64,000 nucleotides of DNA, from positions 6,183 to 70,182 of the forward strand of contig DATKZS010000103.1 of NCBI GenBank assembly GCA_035527835.1, in the 5' to 3' direction. The notes under the pieces are model-generated. The model did no database searches. It saw nothing but the letters and a program-made list of their open reading frames with translations, and was not told where the DNA came from. Below are positions 1 to 8,523 of this stretch, piece by piece. Within the stretch, counting starts at the first letter, position 1. Each line of letters starts with the position of its first letter. The position numbers and the translations under genes were made by a program. This stretch comes from DATKZS01 sp035527835 [NCBI: bacterium]. Lineage in GTDB: Bacteria; RBG-13-61-14.

Positions 1-1
1 C

Positions 2-334
2 GAGGTCACGGCGGCGGCAGGGGCCGCGGCGCACACGCTCACGCGGGCCGGGATCGCGGTGGAGAACCAGGCGGTGCTGCTTCGCGGAGTCAACGACCGG
101 CCCGAGACGCTGGCCCAGTTGTTCCGGAGCGTCCGCGCGATCGGCGTGCGGCCCTATTACCTCCACCACCCCGACCGGGTGCGGGGGGCCATGCATTTTA
201 CGCTCGGGCTGGAAGAGGGATGGAGCATTTACCAAAAGGCCCGGCGCCTGGCGGGGGACCCCGTCCCGGCTTACGTGGTGGACCGGCCGGGGAGCGAGGG
301 CAAGGTCAGGGTGGAAGAGCTGATATGGGCTTGA
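2..334 (+). CDS. KamA-like aminomutase, C-terminal end (partial)
   Basis: The reading frame is open to the left edge, so only the last 110 residues are present. They match the end of the lysine 2,3-aminomutase (KamA) radical-SAM family: LLRGVND, then PYYLHHPD, then VVDRPGSEGK near the C-terminus. In KamA the lysine of the equivalent glycine-rich motif binds PLP, and a lysine is present here. The family moves an amino group between the alpha and beta carbons of lysine or a related amino acid. The radical-SAM cysteines lie outside the window, so the substrate, and KamA versus EpmB-like identity, cannot be settled. The stop codon lies inside a palindromic repeat. Confidence 0.8.
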   Translation, partial: EVTAAAGAAAHTLTRAGIAVENQAVLLRGVNDRPETLAQLFRSVRAIGVRPYYLHHPDRVRGAMHFTLGLEEGWSIYQKARRLAGDPVPAYVVDRPGSEGKVRVEELIWA

Positions 335-390
335 GGCTTGGGGCTTGAGGGGAGGATGACTCGATAATGTTTGCTCAAGCCTCAAGCCTC
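328..390. repeat. Palindromic element, GCTTGAGG family (copy 1)
   Basis: The left arm (328-350) has two CTTGAGG units with a CTTGGGG between them. The right arm (374-390) is the inverted form, with CTCAAGCCTC units. The 23-base loop sits just upstream of the next gene. The TGA stop of the KamA-like gene is formed by the first repeat unit. A second copy of the family is at 52815-52908. Confidence 0.75.
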
Positions 391-463
391 ACTTCCCACG
401 CCTCGTATTGACATAGATTCCGGTATCAGGTTATATAGATCACGGAGGGGGGGAGACCGCACA

Positions 464-1840
464 ATGCACAGAGGCCGCATCCTGGTGGTGGACGACGACC
501 AGTTTTACCAGGAATTTTGCGCCGAGATCCTGGGCGAGGAAGGCTACCAGATCAAATCCACCTACACCGGCGAGGAGGCCCTCGAGATCCTCAAGCGCGA
601 GAAGTTCGACATCATGCTCCTCGACCTGATCATGCCCGGGGCCGACGGGGTCGAGATCCTGGAGGCCACCAAGCAGATCAACCCGCAGATGGACGTGATC
701 ATGATGACCGGCTACGCCTCCGTGGAAAGCGCCGTGCGCAGCCTGAAAAGCGGCGCCGCCGATTACCTCACCAAGCCGCTGAACCCCGAGGAGCTCAAGC
801 TCACCATCAAGCGCACCATCGAGCTCCGCCACCTCTTTGACGAGAACGCCGAGCTCAGGAACCTCCTCACCCTTTACGAGACCTGCCAGCGGGTCAGCCT
901 CTGCCTCGATCTCGACAAGCTTTACCGGCTGTCCCTCGACGCCGTGATCCAGGCGCTGCAGGGCGACTTGGGCCTCTCGTTTTTCCGCCAAAACGGCGAC
1001 TGGACCATGAAGGCGCACCGGGGCATGGAAGAGGAGGAGGCGGACGCGATGATGCGCGAGCTCCTGGACCACGAGCTCGACATCATGCCCAACCGCATCA
1101 TGACCGTGGACTCGCCGTCGGTGGGAAGGGAGGGCGCCAGCGGCCATCACCTGCGCATCCGCTCCGGGCTCATCATGCCCATCACCATCCCGCACTCCCT
1201 GGAAGGCATTTTCGTGATCTTCAAGAAGGACCCCAACCAGCCCTTCGACCGCATGGACCTGGGAACCGCCCGCTTCATCGCCGAGCAGGTCCACCTCTCC
1301 TTCGAGAACGCCTTCAAGTACATGGACGCCCAGCGCCTCGTCTTTATTGACGACCTCACCGGACTCTTCAACACCAGATACCTCGACCTCAGCCTCCAGA
1401 CCGAGCTGAAAAGGGCCAAGCGCTTCAAGACCCACCTCTCGCTCTTGTTCATTGATCTCGACTTCTTCAAGAACGTGAACGACGCCCACGGCCACCTCGC
1501 CGGCTCCAAGCTCCTGATCGAGATCGCCGAGGTGCTCAAGACCTGCGTGCGCGAGATTGACGTGGTCGTCCGCTACGGCGGCGACGAGTTCATCATCATC
1601 CTGGTCGAGACCGACCGCGTCGGCGCCGACAAGGTGGCCGAGCGCATCAGAAAGAGCATCGAGGACGAAACCTACCCGGTCAAGGAAGGCCTGACCATCA
1701 ACATCACCTGCTGCGTCGGCATCGCCACCTTCCCCGACGACGCCGAGTCCAAGTCCGAGCTCATCCACCTGGCCGACAGGGCCATGTACCGCGGCAAGGA
1801 AACAACCAGGAACGTGGTCTACGCCGCCTCCGCCCTCTGA
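464..1840 (+). CDS. Response regulator with GAF-like and GGDEF domains (diguanylate cyclase)
   Basis: A 458-residue cytoplasmic signalling protein. Residues 1-125 are a CheY-like receiver with the acidic pocket VVDDDQ and the phospho-acceptor aspartate in LLDLIMPG. Residues ~130-290 look like a GAF-type sensor. Residues ~295-455 are a GGDEF domain with an intact YGGDEF active site and an RxxD inhibitory site (REID) five residues upstream, so it should make cyclic di-GMP under product inhibition. The ATG at 464 follows a purine-rich ribosome site at 443-453. An upstream in-frame TTG lies in repeat DNA and is less likely. Only 5 bases separate it from the shikimate kinase gene. Confidence 0.9.
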   Translation: MHRGRILVVDDDQFYQEFCAEILGEEGYQIKSTYTGEEALEILKREKFDIMLLDLIMPGADGVEILEATKQINPQMDVIMMTGYASVESAVRSLKSGAADYLTKPLNPEELKLTIKRTIELRHLFDENAELRNLLTLYETCQRVSLCLDLDKLYRLSLDAVIQALQGDLGLSFFRQNGDWTMKAHRGMEEEEADAMMRELLDHELDIMPNRIMTVDSPSVGREGASGHHLRIRSGLIMPITIPHSLEGIFVIFKKDPNQPFDRMDLGTARFIAEQVHLSFENAFKYMDAQRLVFIDDLTGLFNTRYLDLSLQTELKRAKRFKTHLSLLFIDLDFFKNVNDAHGHLAGSKLLIEIAEVLKTCVREIDVVVRYGGDEFIIILVETDRVGADKVAERIRKSIEDETYPVKEGLTINITCCVGIATFPDDAESKSELIHLADRAMYRGKETTRNVVYAASAL

Positions 1841-1845
1841 CCATC

Positions 1846-2358
1846 ATGAATATCGCCCTGATCGGATACCGCGGCACCGGCAAGAGCACCATCGGTAAAA
1901 TCATCGCCGAATGCGCCGGAATGGCCCTCAAAAACCTCGACGCCATGATCGCGGAACGAGCCGGAATGAGCATCCCCGGGATCGTCGGGCGATTCGGCTG
2001 GGAGAAATTCCGCGACCGGGAAAGCGAAGTCCTGGCATCCGCCGCCGCCGGCGATAACCAGGTCCTCGACTGCGGCGGAGGCATCATCCTCCGCGAGCAA
2101 AACCGCGTCAAGCTCAAGGCCGCCGGACCGGTGGTCTGGCTTACCGCCTCCGTGCCCGCCATCGTCGCCCGCATCCAGGGCGACACCCAGCGGCCGTCCC
2201 TTACCGGCAAGTCATTTACCGAAGAGGTGGAGGAAGTAATGATCGTGCGCGAGCCGCTCTACCGCGCCTGCGCCACCTACGTCATTGATACCGAGGCCAT
2301 GGGCCCGGAAGAGTCCGCCCGGGAGATCATCAGGCTGGTGCAATACTGCCCTGAATAA
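1846..2358 (+). CDS. aroK: Shikimate kinase
   Basis: A 170-residue P-loop kinase of usual AroK length. It phosphorylates shikimate at the 3-hydroxyl in chorismate and aromatic amino acid synthesis. Visible motifs are the Walker A GYRGTGKS (residues 7-14), the substrate-binding region FGWEKFRDRE, and the shikimate-binding CGGGIIL. The arginine-containing lid follows in the second half. It starts 5 bases after the diguanylate cyclase gene and is probably co-transcribed with it. Confidence 0.93.
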   Translation: MNIALIGYRGTGKSTIGKIIAECAGMALKNLDAMIAERAGMSIPGIVGRFGWEKFRDRESEVLASAAAGDNQVLDCGGGIILREQNRVKLKAAGPVVWLTASVPAIVARIQGDTQRPSLTGKSFTEEVEEVMIVREPLYRACATYVIDTEAMGPEESAREIIRLVQYCPE

Positions 2359-2371
2359 AAGGATCAGAAAA

Positions 2372-2436
2372 CCGCCACGGCGCCAAGAACGCCAAGAATT
2401 ATTATTTTTATCCTGAATATCCTGTTCATCCCTGTT
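2372..2436. repeat. Hybrid tandem-arm repeat (GCCAAG left, ATCCTG right)
   Basis: Bases 2372-2400 carry two GCCAAGAA-type units, as in the left arm of the 14389-14640 element. Bases 2411-2436 carry three TCCTG units, as in the right arms of the CAGGATTAA elements at 3543 and 5083. The two halves do not pair with each other, so it looks like a chimera or two decayed copies. It lies between convergent genes. Confidence 0.6.
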
Positions 2437-2465
2437 AGAAATATTTTCCTTCCGGTGTCTGCTCA

Positions 2466-3125
2466 TCAGTCCTTGGTCCACTTGCCGCCCGACTCGATTC
2501 TTTTTTTCACGTTGGCGGCCACGGCGGGGAGGTCGCGGGAGGTCAGGTAGTCCTGGATGAACCCCGGGACCTTGACCCCGGTGTCCACCTTGGTCGCGGC
2601 ATAGGAGAAGAGCGTGCGCTTCTCGTCAATCTTCTCGAACAGGAAGAAGCCGGCGGTGTCATTTATGTCGTGGGGGTACTTGGGGTCGAGCTGGAAGTCA
2701 ACGCGGCGGGCCTGCTCGTCAATCTTGTAATCAATGGTGTATTGCATCTCGATCACGTAAAAGTCAAAGACCTTTTTCACCACCGCCCGGCCGGGCGACG
2801 ACTCGATGACCTCGCTTAGCTTCTTGCGCGGGAAATAAAGCTGCATCTCATCGAAGCGGGTGAAGATCTTCCAGCACTCGGCCACCGGCGCGGCGATGAT
2901 CACGTAGGATTCGCCGTGGCCGTGCGTGACCCCGTCCGCGTCCTGGGTCTTCACCTGCTCGTAGACGGCCTCGCCGGCCAGGAGCTTTTGCCGCTGCTCC
3001 GCTGAAAAGCGGTCCAGCGGCGACTTCGCGCCCGCCTGGGCCTGCCCCTCGCCGGCCCCGCCCGCGGCCAAGGCCGCGAGCAACACCGCCAGTAAAACGA
3101 ATAATGAAAATTTTCCTTCCCTCAT
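2466..3125 (-). CDS. Exported SRPBCC/START-like protein
   Basis: A 219-residue protein with an N-terminal signal peptide (MREGKFSLFVLLAVLLAALA, then an AQA-type cleavage region). A helix-grip domain (~60-215) follows, of the polyketide cyclase/START-like SRPBCC type that usually binds hydrophobic ligands. Recognisable stretches are VAECWKIFTRFDEM and FFLFEKIDEKRTLFSYAA. The ATG at 3125 is chosen because AAGGAGG lies just upstream and it begins the signal peptide. The ligand is unknown and the protein is probably periplasmic. It stands alone, convergent with aroK. Confidence 0.75.
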   Translation of the reverse strand: MREGKFSLFVLLAVLLAALAAGGAGEGQAQAGAKSPLDRFSAEQRQKLLAGEAVYEQVKTQDADGVTHGHGESYVIIAAPVAECWKIFTRFDEMQLYFPRKKLSEVIESSPGRAVVKKVFDFYVIEMQYTIDYKIDEQARRVDFQLDPKYPHDINDTAGFFLFEKIDEKRTLFSYAATKVDTGVKVPGFIQDYLTSRDLPAVAANVKKRIESGGKWTKD

Positions 3126-3289
3126 CGGCTGCCCTCCTTGTCCACGCGATCCATATCTATGTTGACATGGAGGGTGGATGAAAACAACCGGCGGGTCCGG
3201 CCAGGGTGTGGGGGGCATCCCGCCGGCCCCTGGTTGCGGCGCAGTCTGAGTTTATTTATAATGAGTACCAGTATGGAAAAGGGCCGGAT

Positions 3290-3490
3290 ATGACCGGGGA
3301 CAGGATTGACCGGACCGCGTTTGATGTTGTCTCCTTGCGGGAAGCCGACGACTCGGACTATTGGCTGGACCGCACCCCGGAGGAACGCCTGAACGCCATG
3401 GAATTCATGCGGAGGGTGATGTACGGCCGTGATCGAGTTTCCGAAAGACTTCAAAGAATTCTTGAGATTGCTGAACTCAAGGAAGGTTGA
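3290..3490 (+). CDS. Small partner protein of a nucleotidyltransferase module
   Basis: A 66-residue acidic/basic helical protein with the core DDSDYWLDRTPEERLNAMEF and a basic end. Small proteins of this look commonly precede a nucleotidyltransferase gene (AbiEii/DUF6036-like) and are presumed antitoxins. Here the next frame does encode the start of such a protein (3429-3524), overlapping this gene, but it is cut short. The ATG at 3290 is preferred to an upstream GTG-type start. The antitoxin role is inferred from neighbourhood only. Confidence 0.6.
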   Translation: MTGDRIDRTAFDVVSLREADDSDYWLDRTPEERLNAMEFMRRVMYGRDRVSERLQRILEIAELKEG

Positions 3491-3524
3491 GTACCTGATC
3501 ATCGGCGGCTACGCGGTGTCTTGA
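3429..3524 (+). pseudogene. Truncated nucleotidyltransferase (N-terminal 31 residues)
   Basis: From the GTG at 3429 the frame reads MIEFPKDFKEFLRLLNSRKV and then YLIIGGYAVS before a stop. This is the typical start of DUF6036/AbiEii-type nucleotidyltransferases, where GGYAV opens the catalytic GG-x-DxD region. The DxD part and the rest of the ~150-residue domain are missing. The break is followed within 20 bases by a CAGGATTAA palindromic element. It overlaps the upstream small gene, as in intact modules. It is too short for function and is interpreted as a deletion remnant. Confidence 0.7.
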
Positions 3525-3542
3525 AATCATGAAAAGAATTCA

Positions 3543-3622
3543 GACAGGATTAACAGGATTTACAGGATGAAAAGAAATAGAAGGTCTATTCAGAAAATCT
3601 TGTTGATCCTGTTAATCCTGTC
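3543..3622. repeat. Palindromic element, CAGGATTAA family (copy 1)
   Basis: The left arm (3543-3568) has three 9-base units (ACAGGATTA, ACAGGATTT, ACAGGAT). The right arm (3605-3622) holds the inverted form of two units. The loop is 36 bases. It sits between the truncated nucleotidyltransferase and the convergent sigma-54 activator, where it could also end transcription. Confidence 0.8.
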
Positions 3623-3662
3623 TCCAAATTTTCTGACCATAAATTAACGCTTCCCCCCCATT

Positions 3663-5039
3663 TTATTCCGATTGGTCCTTGAGCTTGGACCACCGGTACT
3701 GGAAGGTGGAGCGGGGGATGGAGAGGAGCTGGGCGGCTTTGCCCTGATTGCCCTGGGATTTGTCCAGGGCCCAGGCGAGCAGGCGTTTCTCGAACTCGGC
3801 CAGGGCGTCGTCGAGGTTGATGGACTCCTTGCCGCTCAGGTTGAGGGTAAAGAGGGGATTTTGCCCGGTGATTTTGAGGCGCTCGGGCAGGTCCTCGACG
3901 CGGATTTGCTCGCCCGGATGAATGGCGACCAGGCTGTCCACCATGTGCTCCAGCTCGCGGATGTTGCCGGGCCAGATGAAATTCTTCATGGCCGTCAGGG
4001 CCGCGGGCGTGAACTGCTTGGGCGGCCGGCCCATGCGGGCGACGCTCCTTTTGAGGAAATATTCTGCGAGCACGGCGATCTCGTCGCGGCGCTCGCGGAG
4101 CGGCGGGATCTCGATCTGCACGACCTTGAGGCGGTACATGAGGTCGTCGCGAAAGCGGCCCAGGGCCACCAGCTCTTCGAGGTTTTTCTTGGTGGCGGCG
4201 ACGAAGCGGACGTCGGCCTTGATCCGTTCGGACCCTCCCACTCTTTCGTAAGTCGAGTCCTCCAGCACGCGCAGGAGCTTGGCCTGGACCTCCAGCGGGA
4301 TGTCGTCCACGTCGTCGAGGAACAGGGTGCCGCCGGCGGCCGCGTACAGCCGTCCCTCCCGGCGGGCGCCGGCGCCGGTGAACGACCCTTTCTCATGGCC
4401 GAAGAGCTCGGACTCGACCACGCCGGGGGCGAGCGCGGCGCAGGACACGGCCACGAACGGACCCGCGGCGCGGCGGGAGCGGGAATGGAGGAAGCGGGCG
4501 CAGACCTCTTTTCCGGTCCCGGTTTCTCCGACCACCAGCACGGTGGCCTCGGTCTCGGCGGCGCGGCGGAACTTTTCGAGCACCGCGCGCATTTTTTCGG
4601 AGGCGGCCACGGGTTCCCGCGGCCCGCTCAGTCGCTCCATCTCGTCTCGAAGCCGCTGGTAGTCGTGGCTCATCCGGGACAGGGCAAAGGCGCGTTCGAG
4701 GCGGACCAGGATTTCCTCGGCCGACACCGGCTTCATCATGTAGTCCTCGGCGCCCGCCCGCATGGCCCGGACCGCGTCCTCCACCGCGCCGTAGCCGGTC
4801 ATCACCAGGACCGGCCGCGACGGGTCGAGCTCCTTGGACTTTTCCAGGAGCGTGAGCCCGCTCACCCCGGGCATGCGTACGTCGGTGACGATGGCGTGCA
4901 CCTCCTGGCTGGCCAGCATGTCCAGGGCCGTCTGGCCGTCGGTGGCGGTGATGACGTTGAGCCCCGCCTTGTTGAGACGGCTCTTGAGCGTCATCAGCTT
5001 CAAGATTTCGTCGTCCGCTATTAAAACCGTTCTCTTCAT
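3663..5039 (-). CDS. NtrC-family sigma-54-dependent response regulator
   Basis: A 458-residue activator with a receiver (1-120; phospho-acceptor Asp53 in VTDVRMPG), an AAA+ sigma-54 interaction domain (~145-370) and a C-terminal Fis-type helix-turn-helix (~410-455). The AAA+ domain has Walker A GETGTGKE, a GSFTGA variant of the sigma-54-contacting GAFTGA loop, and Walker B GGTLFLDDVDDIP. The terminal helix-turn-helix includes NQGKAAQLLSIPRSTFQYR. It should bind upstream DNA when phosphorylated and drive sigma-54 promoters. The likely partner kinase lies just upstream in the same direction. Two sigma-54-like promoters in the 8.0-8.6 kb spacer are plausible targets. Confidence 0.92.
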   Translation of the reverse strand: MKRTVLIADDEILKLMTLKSRLNKAGLNVITATDGQTALDMLASQEVHAIVTDVRMPGVSGLTLLEKSKELDPSRPVLVMTGYGAVEDAVRAMRAGAEDYMMKPVSAEEILVRLERAFALSRMSHDYQRLRDEMERLSGPREPVAASEKMRAVLEKFRRAAETEATVLVVGETGTGKEVCARFLHSRSRRAAGPFVAVSCAALAPGVVESELFGHEKGSFTGAGARREGRLYAAAGGTLFLDDVDDIPLEVQAKLLRVLEDSTYERVGGSERIKADVRFVAATKKNLEELVALGRFRDDLMYRLKVVQIEIPPLRERRDEIAVLAEYFLKRSVARMGRPPKQFTPAALTAMKNFIWPGNIRELEHMVDSLVAIHPGEQIRVEDLPERLKITGQNPLFTLNLSGKESINLDDALAEFEKRLLAWALDKSQGNQGKAAQLLSIPRSTFQYRWSKLKDQSE

Positions 5040-5082
5040 TCTCGCTGTCCTTTCACGTCGCAGCCTTTTAAGATAATTTCAA

Positions 5083-5151
5083 GACAGGATTAACAGGATT
5101 TACAGGATTTTCGGAATATGCCTCTTGTCTAATAATCCTGTAAATCCTGTC
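5083..5151. repeat. Palindromic element, CAGGATTAA family (copy 2)
   Basis: The left arm (5083-5110) has three 9-base units. The right arm (5134-5151) is the inverted form of two, with a ~23-base loop. It lies between the histidine kinase and response regulator genes, so it may form a hairpin in their shared transcript. Confidence 0.8.
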
Positions 5152-5206
5152 TGAAAAAATTTTCATGATTTCTAGGCTTCGCCTCGCGACATAATAAGTT
5201 GTCCGG

Positions 5207-7036
5207 TTATACGTTGGCCCTGGTCCCGTCCCAGGGGAGATGGACCGTGAAGCGCGCTCCCCAGGGCGGGGCTTGGTTCATGAACTCGATGGCTCCGCCG
5301 AACTGTTCCACGATGTTCTTGCTGATGGCCAGGCCCAATCCGGTGCCTTTTCCGACCTCCTTGGTGGTGAAGAAGGGGGTGAAGAGCCGGCGCTCGGCCT
5401 CCTCCGGAATGCCGGGGCCCTGGTCAATGACGGCGATGTCCACCCTGCCGTCGTGTTCCTCGACCTCGATCCTGATCACTCCGCCCGCCGGGCTCGCGTC
5501 AATGGCGTTGCCGAGCAGGTTCACGAAGATCTGGGAGAGCTCCAGGGCCGCGCCGCCGATGACCTGCAACATGGCCTTGGCGTCGGGCACTTCAATGCTC
5601 AGGCCGGAGTTTTTGAGGCGGTAGCGGACCAGCTCGACGGCCTCGGTGATCGAGGTCTCGAGCCGGGTCGAGCCCTGCCGGGCCTGCTCCATGCGGGAGA
5701 AGGTGAGGAGCCGGTAGATGATGGCGGCGATGCGCTCGAGCGCGGTGCGCTGGGCCCGGGCGAACTCCCGGACCTCTTCCGGGTCCATGTCTCCTCTCTC
5801 GATGATGCGGGCGGCCTCGATGGCGCCGTCGAGGGGGGAGTTGATCTCGTGGGCCATGCCGGCGGCGAGCTGGCCGACCACGTTCAATTTCTCGGCGTGG
5901 GCCAGGGCGCGGGTGGACGCGACCTGCTCGGTGATGTCGGCGCTGATCTCGATGGTTCCCAAGAACCCTCTTCCCTCGCGGACAAGCGGCGAGATAAAGA
6001 GGTCGAGGGTGCGGTCGCCGCGCTTGACCTGGAGCCGCCGGCTGAACTCCTGGTCCCGGGCGGCGGATTCGAGGGCGTTCATCACCTCGGTCTGCCCGGC
6101 GTGGAGCGTTTCCATGGTCGTGGGCCCGTCCTCTTTGATGCCCCAGTTTTTCCGCGCGGTCTGGTTCCAGTAACCCACGGAGCCGTCGGGCTCGTAAAAG
6201 ACCACGCCGTGCATCATGCCGTCGAGGATGGCCTGGACCCTGGCCTTTTCATCGGCCAGGTCGCGTTGCGAGCGGGTCAGCTCGGTGACCTTTTCCTGGA
6301 GCTGGTCGGCCATGCGGTTGAAGGCCTGGGCCAGTAGGCCCACCTCGTCCTCGGTGCTCGCGTCGTGGGCCACGCGGCGGGTCAAGTTGCCGGCGCCGAA
6401 CTCGGCCGCGGCGCTGGTGAGCTCGCTGATGGGCTGGGCCATGCGGCGGTACACCAGCCCGCCGGCGAGGGCGGAGAGCAAGAGGCCCACGGACATGGAG
6501 CTGATCAGGTGCCGCGCGGTGATGCGCAGCTTGGAGGTGATGGGTTCCAGGGAGAAGCCGAGGTGCAGATACCCGCCGGGCCTGCCCTCCAGCGGAAACA
6601 CCAGGTGGAACACGTCGCCCTCCTGGGTGCGCAGGAAATACTCGCGCTCGCCGCCGCCGGTTTGGACGTGTTGCCGGGCGAGGCGCTGGAGGTCGCCGGG
6701 CACGCCGGCGGGCAGGGTGCGGCTGTGGGCCACCGGGTTGCCCCTGGCGTCGGTGACGAAGCCGTAACGGATGTCGGGATTGGCCAGGTGGGCGTTGTCG
6801 AGCAGGTCCGGGATCTCGTGGATGTTGTAAGTGAGCATGACCTCGATCAGGGACGAGGCCAGGGAGGCCGCGGCCAGCTCGGAGTTCTGCCGGAACTCGC
6901 GCTCGAGCTGAATCTTGGCGAACCATACCCCGGCGAGCATGTAGCCGAGCGCTAAAAAGCTCGCGATGCCGGCGGCGACCAGGGTGAGCCGTCGGCCGAG
7001 GAGCAGCCGGGGGGCGGGCCGGCGCCGGGTTTTCAT
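5207..7036 (-). CDS. Membrane sensor histidine kinase (HAMP-PAS-HisKA-HATPase)
   Basis: A 609-residue inner-membrane kinase. A first transmembrane helix (~15-35) is followed by a ~130-residue periplasmic sensor, a second helix (~170-190), HAMP (~190-245) and PAS (~265-375). HisKA then carries the phospho-accepting histidine in GMAHEINSPLDGA, and the ATPase domain carries DQGPGIP and GTGLGLAIS. The start overlaps the stop of the upstream PhnD-like gene by 4 bases (ATGA), implying translational coupling. The periplasmic binding protein may therefore deliver the signal. Its likely partner is the sigma-54 activator encoded next. Confidence 0.92.
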   Translation of the reverse strand: MKTRRRPAPRLLLGRRLTLVAAGIASFLALGYMLAGVWFAKIQLEREFRQNSELAAASLASSLIEVMLTYNIHEIPDLLDNAHLANPDIRYGFVTDARGNPVAHSRTLPAGVPGDLQRLARQHVQTGGGEREYFLRTQEGDVFHLVFPLEGRPGGYLHLGFSLEPITSKLRITARHLISSMSVGLLLSALAGGLVYRRMAQPISELTSAAAEFGAGNLTRRVAHDASTEDEVGLLAQAFNRMADQLQEKVTELTRSQRDLADEKARVQAILDGMMHGVVFYEPDGSVGYWNQTARKNWGIKEDGPTTMETLHAGQTEVMNALESAARDQEFSRRLQVKRGDRTLDLFISPLVREGRGFLGTIEISADITEQVASTRALAHAEKLNVVGQLAAGMAHEINSPLDGAIEAARIIERGDMDPEEVREFARAQRTALERIAAIIYRLLTFSRMEQARQGSTRLETSITEAVELVRYRLKNSGLSIEVPDAKAMLQVIGGAALELSQIFVNLLGNAIDASPAGGVIRIEVEEHDGRVDIAVIDQGPGIPEEAERRLFTPFFTTKEVGKGTGLGLAISKNIVEQFGGAIEFMNQAPPWGARFTVHLPWDGTRANV

Positions 7037-7965
7037 GGCGAGGCCTCCAGCGGCTCCACCGCGAGGTAATCGGAATTGCGCGCGGGCACGAATCCGTCAA
7101 TGCCCAGGTCCTTGAGAATGGCCCGGCCGTCCCGGCTATCGGCGAGGTTGACCAGGGTGTTGGCCAGGCGGTTTCTTTGGGACACGGGCATGGAGGTCCG
7201 GACCACGACCGGCGGGGAGGGGTAGGGGGGCGAGGTCTCGATGATCCGGATGCGCCGGGCGAGGGACGGGTCGTTGTGGGTCATCAGGCGGTAGATGATG
7301 CTGGAGACGCAGGCGCCGTCGGCAATGTGCTGGGCCACGGCGGTGATCGAGTGGTCGTGGCTGCCGGTCCAGGAGACCTGGGCAAAGAAGGTTTCGGGGG
7401 AGTGGCCCAGCTCCCTGATCCTTTGCGCCATGTACCAGTAGCCGGTGGCGGACTCCGGGTCCACGTACAGGAACCGCTTGCCCTTGAGGTCAATCAGGGC
7501 CTGGGCGGGGCCGTCGGCGGGGACGATAATCAGGGAGTTGAACCGGGCCTGGCCGTCAATCACCGGCGATGCGATGACGTCCATGTCCGAGCGGGCCGAG
7601 GCGAACCCGCCCACGCACACGAACGCCAGGTCCACCTTGCTCTCGCGCAGCATGGTGTTGACCTCGGAATAGGACTCGGCGGTGACCAGCTCCAGCGGGA
7701 GCCCGAACTCATGGGCCAGGAGGTCGGCCAGGTCCTCGTAGTGCTGGTAGCCTTTCATCGGGGAAAGCATGTTGGCCACGGCGACCCGGAAGCTGGGACC
7801 TTCGTGAAGAGACTGGGCCGTCACGGGAAGCGGCGGGGACGACAGGTCCACCGCAGCATCAATGTGACGGTAGGTCAGCCCGAGATAAGAGGCGCAGGTC
7901 AATCCGATGAACAGGATGGCGGCCAAGATGACGATGAGGTTCCTGGGGAAATTTTTATTAAACAT
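7033..7965 (-). CDS. PhnD-like periplasmic substrate-binding protein
   Basis: A 310-residue protein with an N-terminal membrane or signal helix (LIVILAAILFIGLTCASYLG) and a type-2 periplasmic binding fold of the phosphate/phosphonate (PhnD) family. Visible stretches are FRVAVANMLSP, VDLAFVCVGGF, and LKGKRFLYVDPESATGYW, in which the last SATGY motif is typical. No ABC permease or ATPase gene is nearby, and the gene overlaps a histidine kinase gene by 4 bases. A sensory rather than transport role is therefore inferred. The ATG at 7965 is preferred to a TTG at 8007. The ligand is unknown. Confidence 0.82.
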   Translation of the reverse strand: MFNKNFPRNLIVILAAILFIGLTCASYLGLTYRHIDAAVDLSSPPLPVTAQSLHEGPSFRVAVANMLSPMKGYQHYEDLADLLAHEFGLPLELVTAESYSEVNTMLRESKVDLAFVCVGGFASARSDMDVIASPVIDGQARFNSLIIVPADGPAQALIDLKGKRFLYVDPESATGYWYMAQRIRELGHSPETFFAQVSWTGSHDHSITAVAQHIADGACVSSIIYRLMTHNDPSLARRIRIIETSPPYPSPPVVVRTSMPVSQRNRLANTLVNLADSRDGRAILKDLGIDGFVPARNSDYLAVEPLEASP

Positions 7966-8054
7966 TTGCCCGATTCCAGTTGCGGAATAGATATTATTAT
8001 GTGCCAAAAAGTTGGCCGAATCTCTTAATTTTAAGTTAGCCAGGAAATTGGAAA

Positions 8055-8071
8055 TTGCAAGCTCAATTCCA
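8055..8071 (-). promoter_or_regulatory. Sigma-54-like promoter for the PhnD/kinase/regulator operon
   Basis: On the minus strand the sequence reads TGGAATTGAGCTTGCAA. It has GG (-24) and GC (-12) exactly 10 bases apart and a perfect TTGCA -12 element. The -24 element departs from the GGCACG consensus. It lies ~90 bases before the start of the PhnD-like gene. Confidence 0.5.
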
Positions 8072-8523
8072 AAAATTCAACACGCGCCGAAAATTTGGAA
8101 GGACTCGGTGAGCGCGCAAAATAGTTTTACATGGGATGCAAAGGCCGTATAAAAAATTATCATTGATATTCGAGGAGTTGAGTGATAATGGATCGCCGCG
8201 GGCCAGGATTTCGGGCAAATACGAGGAGTCTGAAGGTTATTTTCCGATGCACATTCGTGGTTTTTGGGGCTTGACTATTTAACCGGAATGATTAAGATTT
8301 GTGCCTGGATATTAGCATGATTGACCAATATTTCGGCAAGGTATGAGGCTTCAATGGGCCCATTAACATGTTTCGTACCATCCATCGCCTTGGCAGGCGT
8401 TAAAATCGTAATTTATTGAATTGTCGGCACGTGGATTAAGTTCTTAATAAACAATTATTTATAAAGATGAAGCTGCCTCGGCTGGTTGAATATCAGGGCA
8501 TGGCCAAGCATTTGGCTTCCTGC

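Noticed and set aside
8180-8260. A GGGCAAA string that could belong to a cyclic-dinucleotide (GEMM) riboswitch upstream of the cytochrome genes
   Set aside because: The flanking GEMM core (the GCACAGGGCAAACC and GACGCAAAGCC type segments) and its stems are absent. The many GCAAAG strings in the window belong to palindromic repeats instead.
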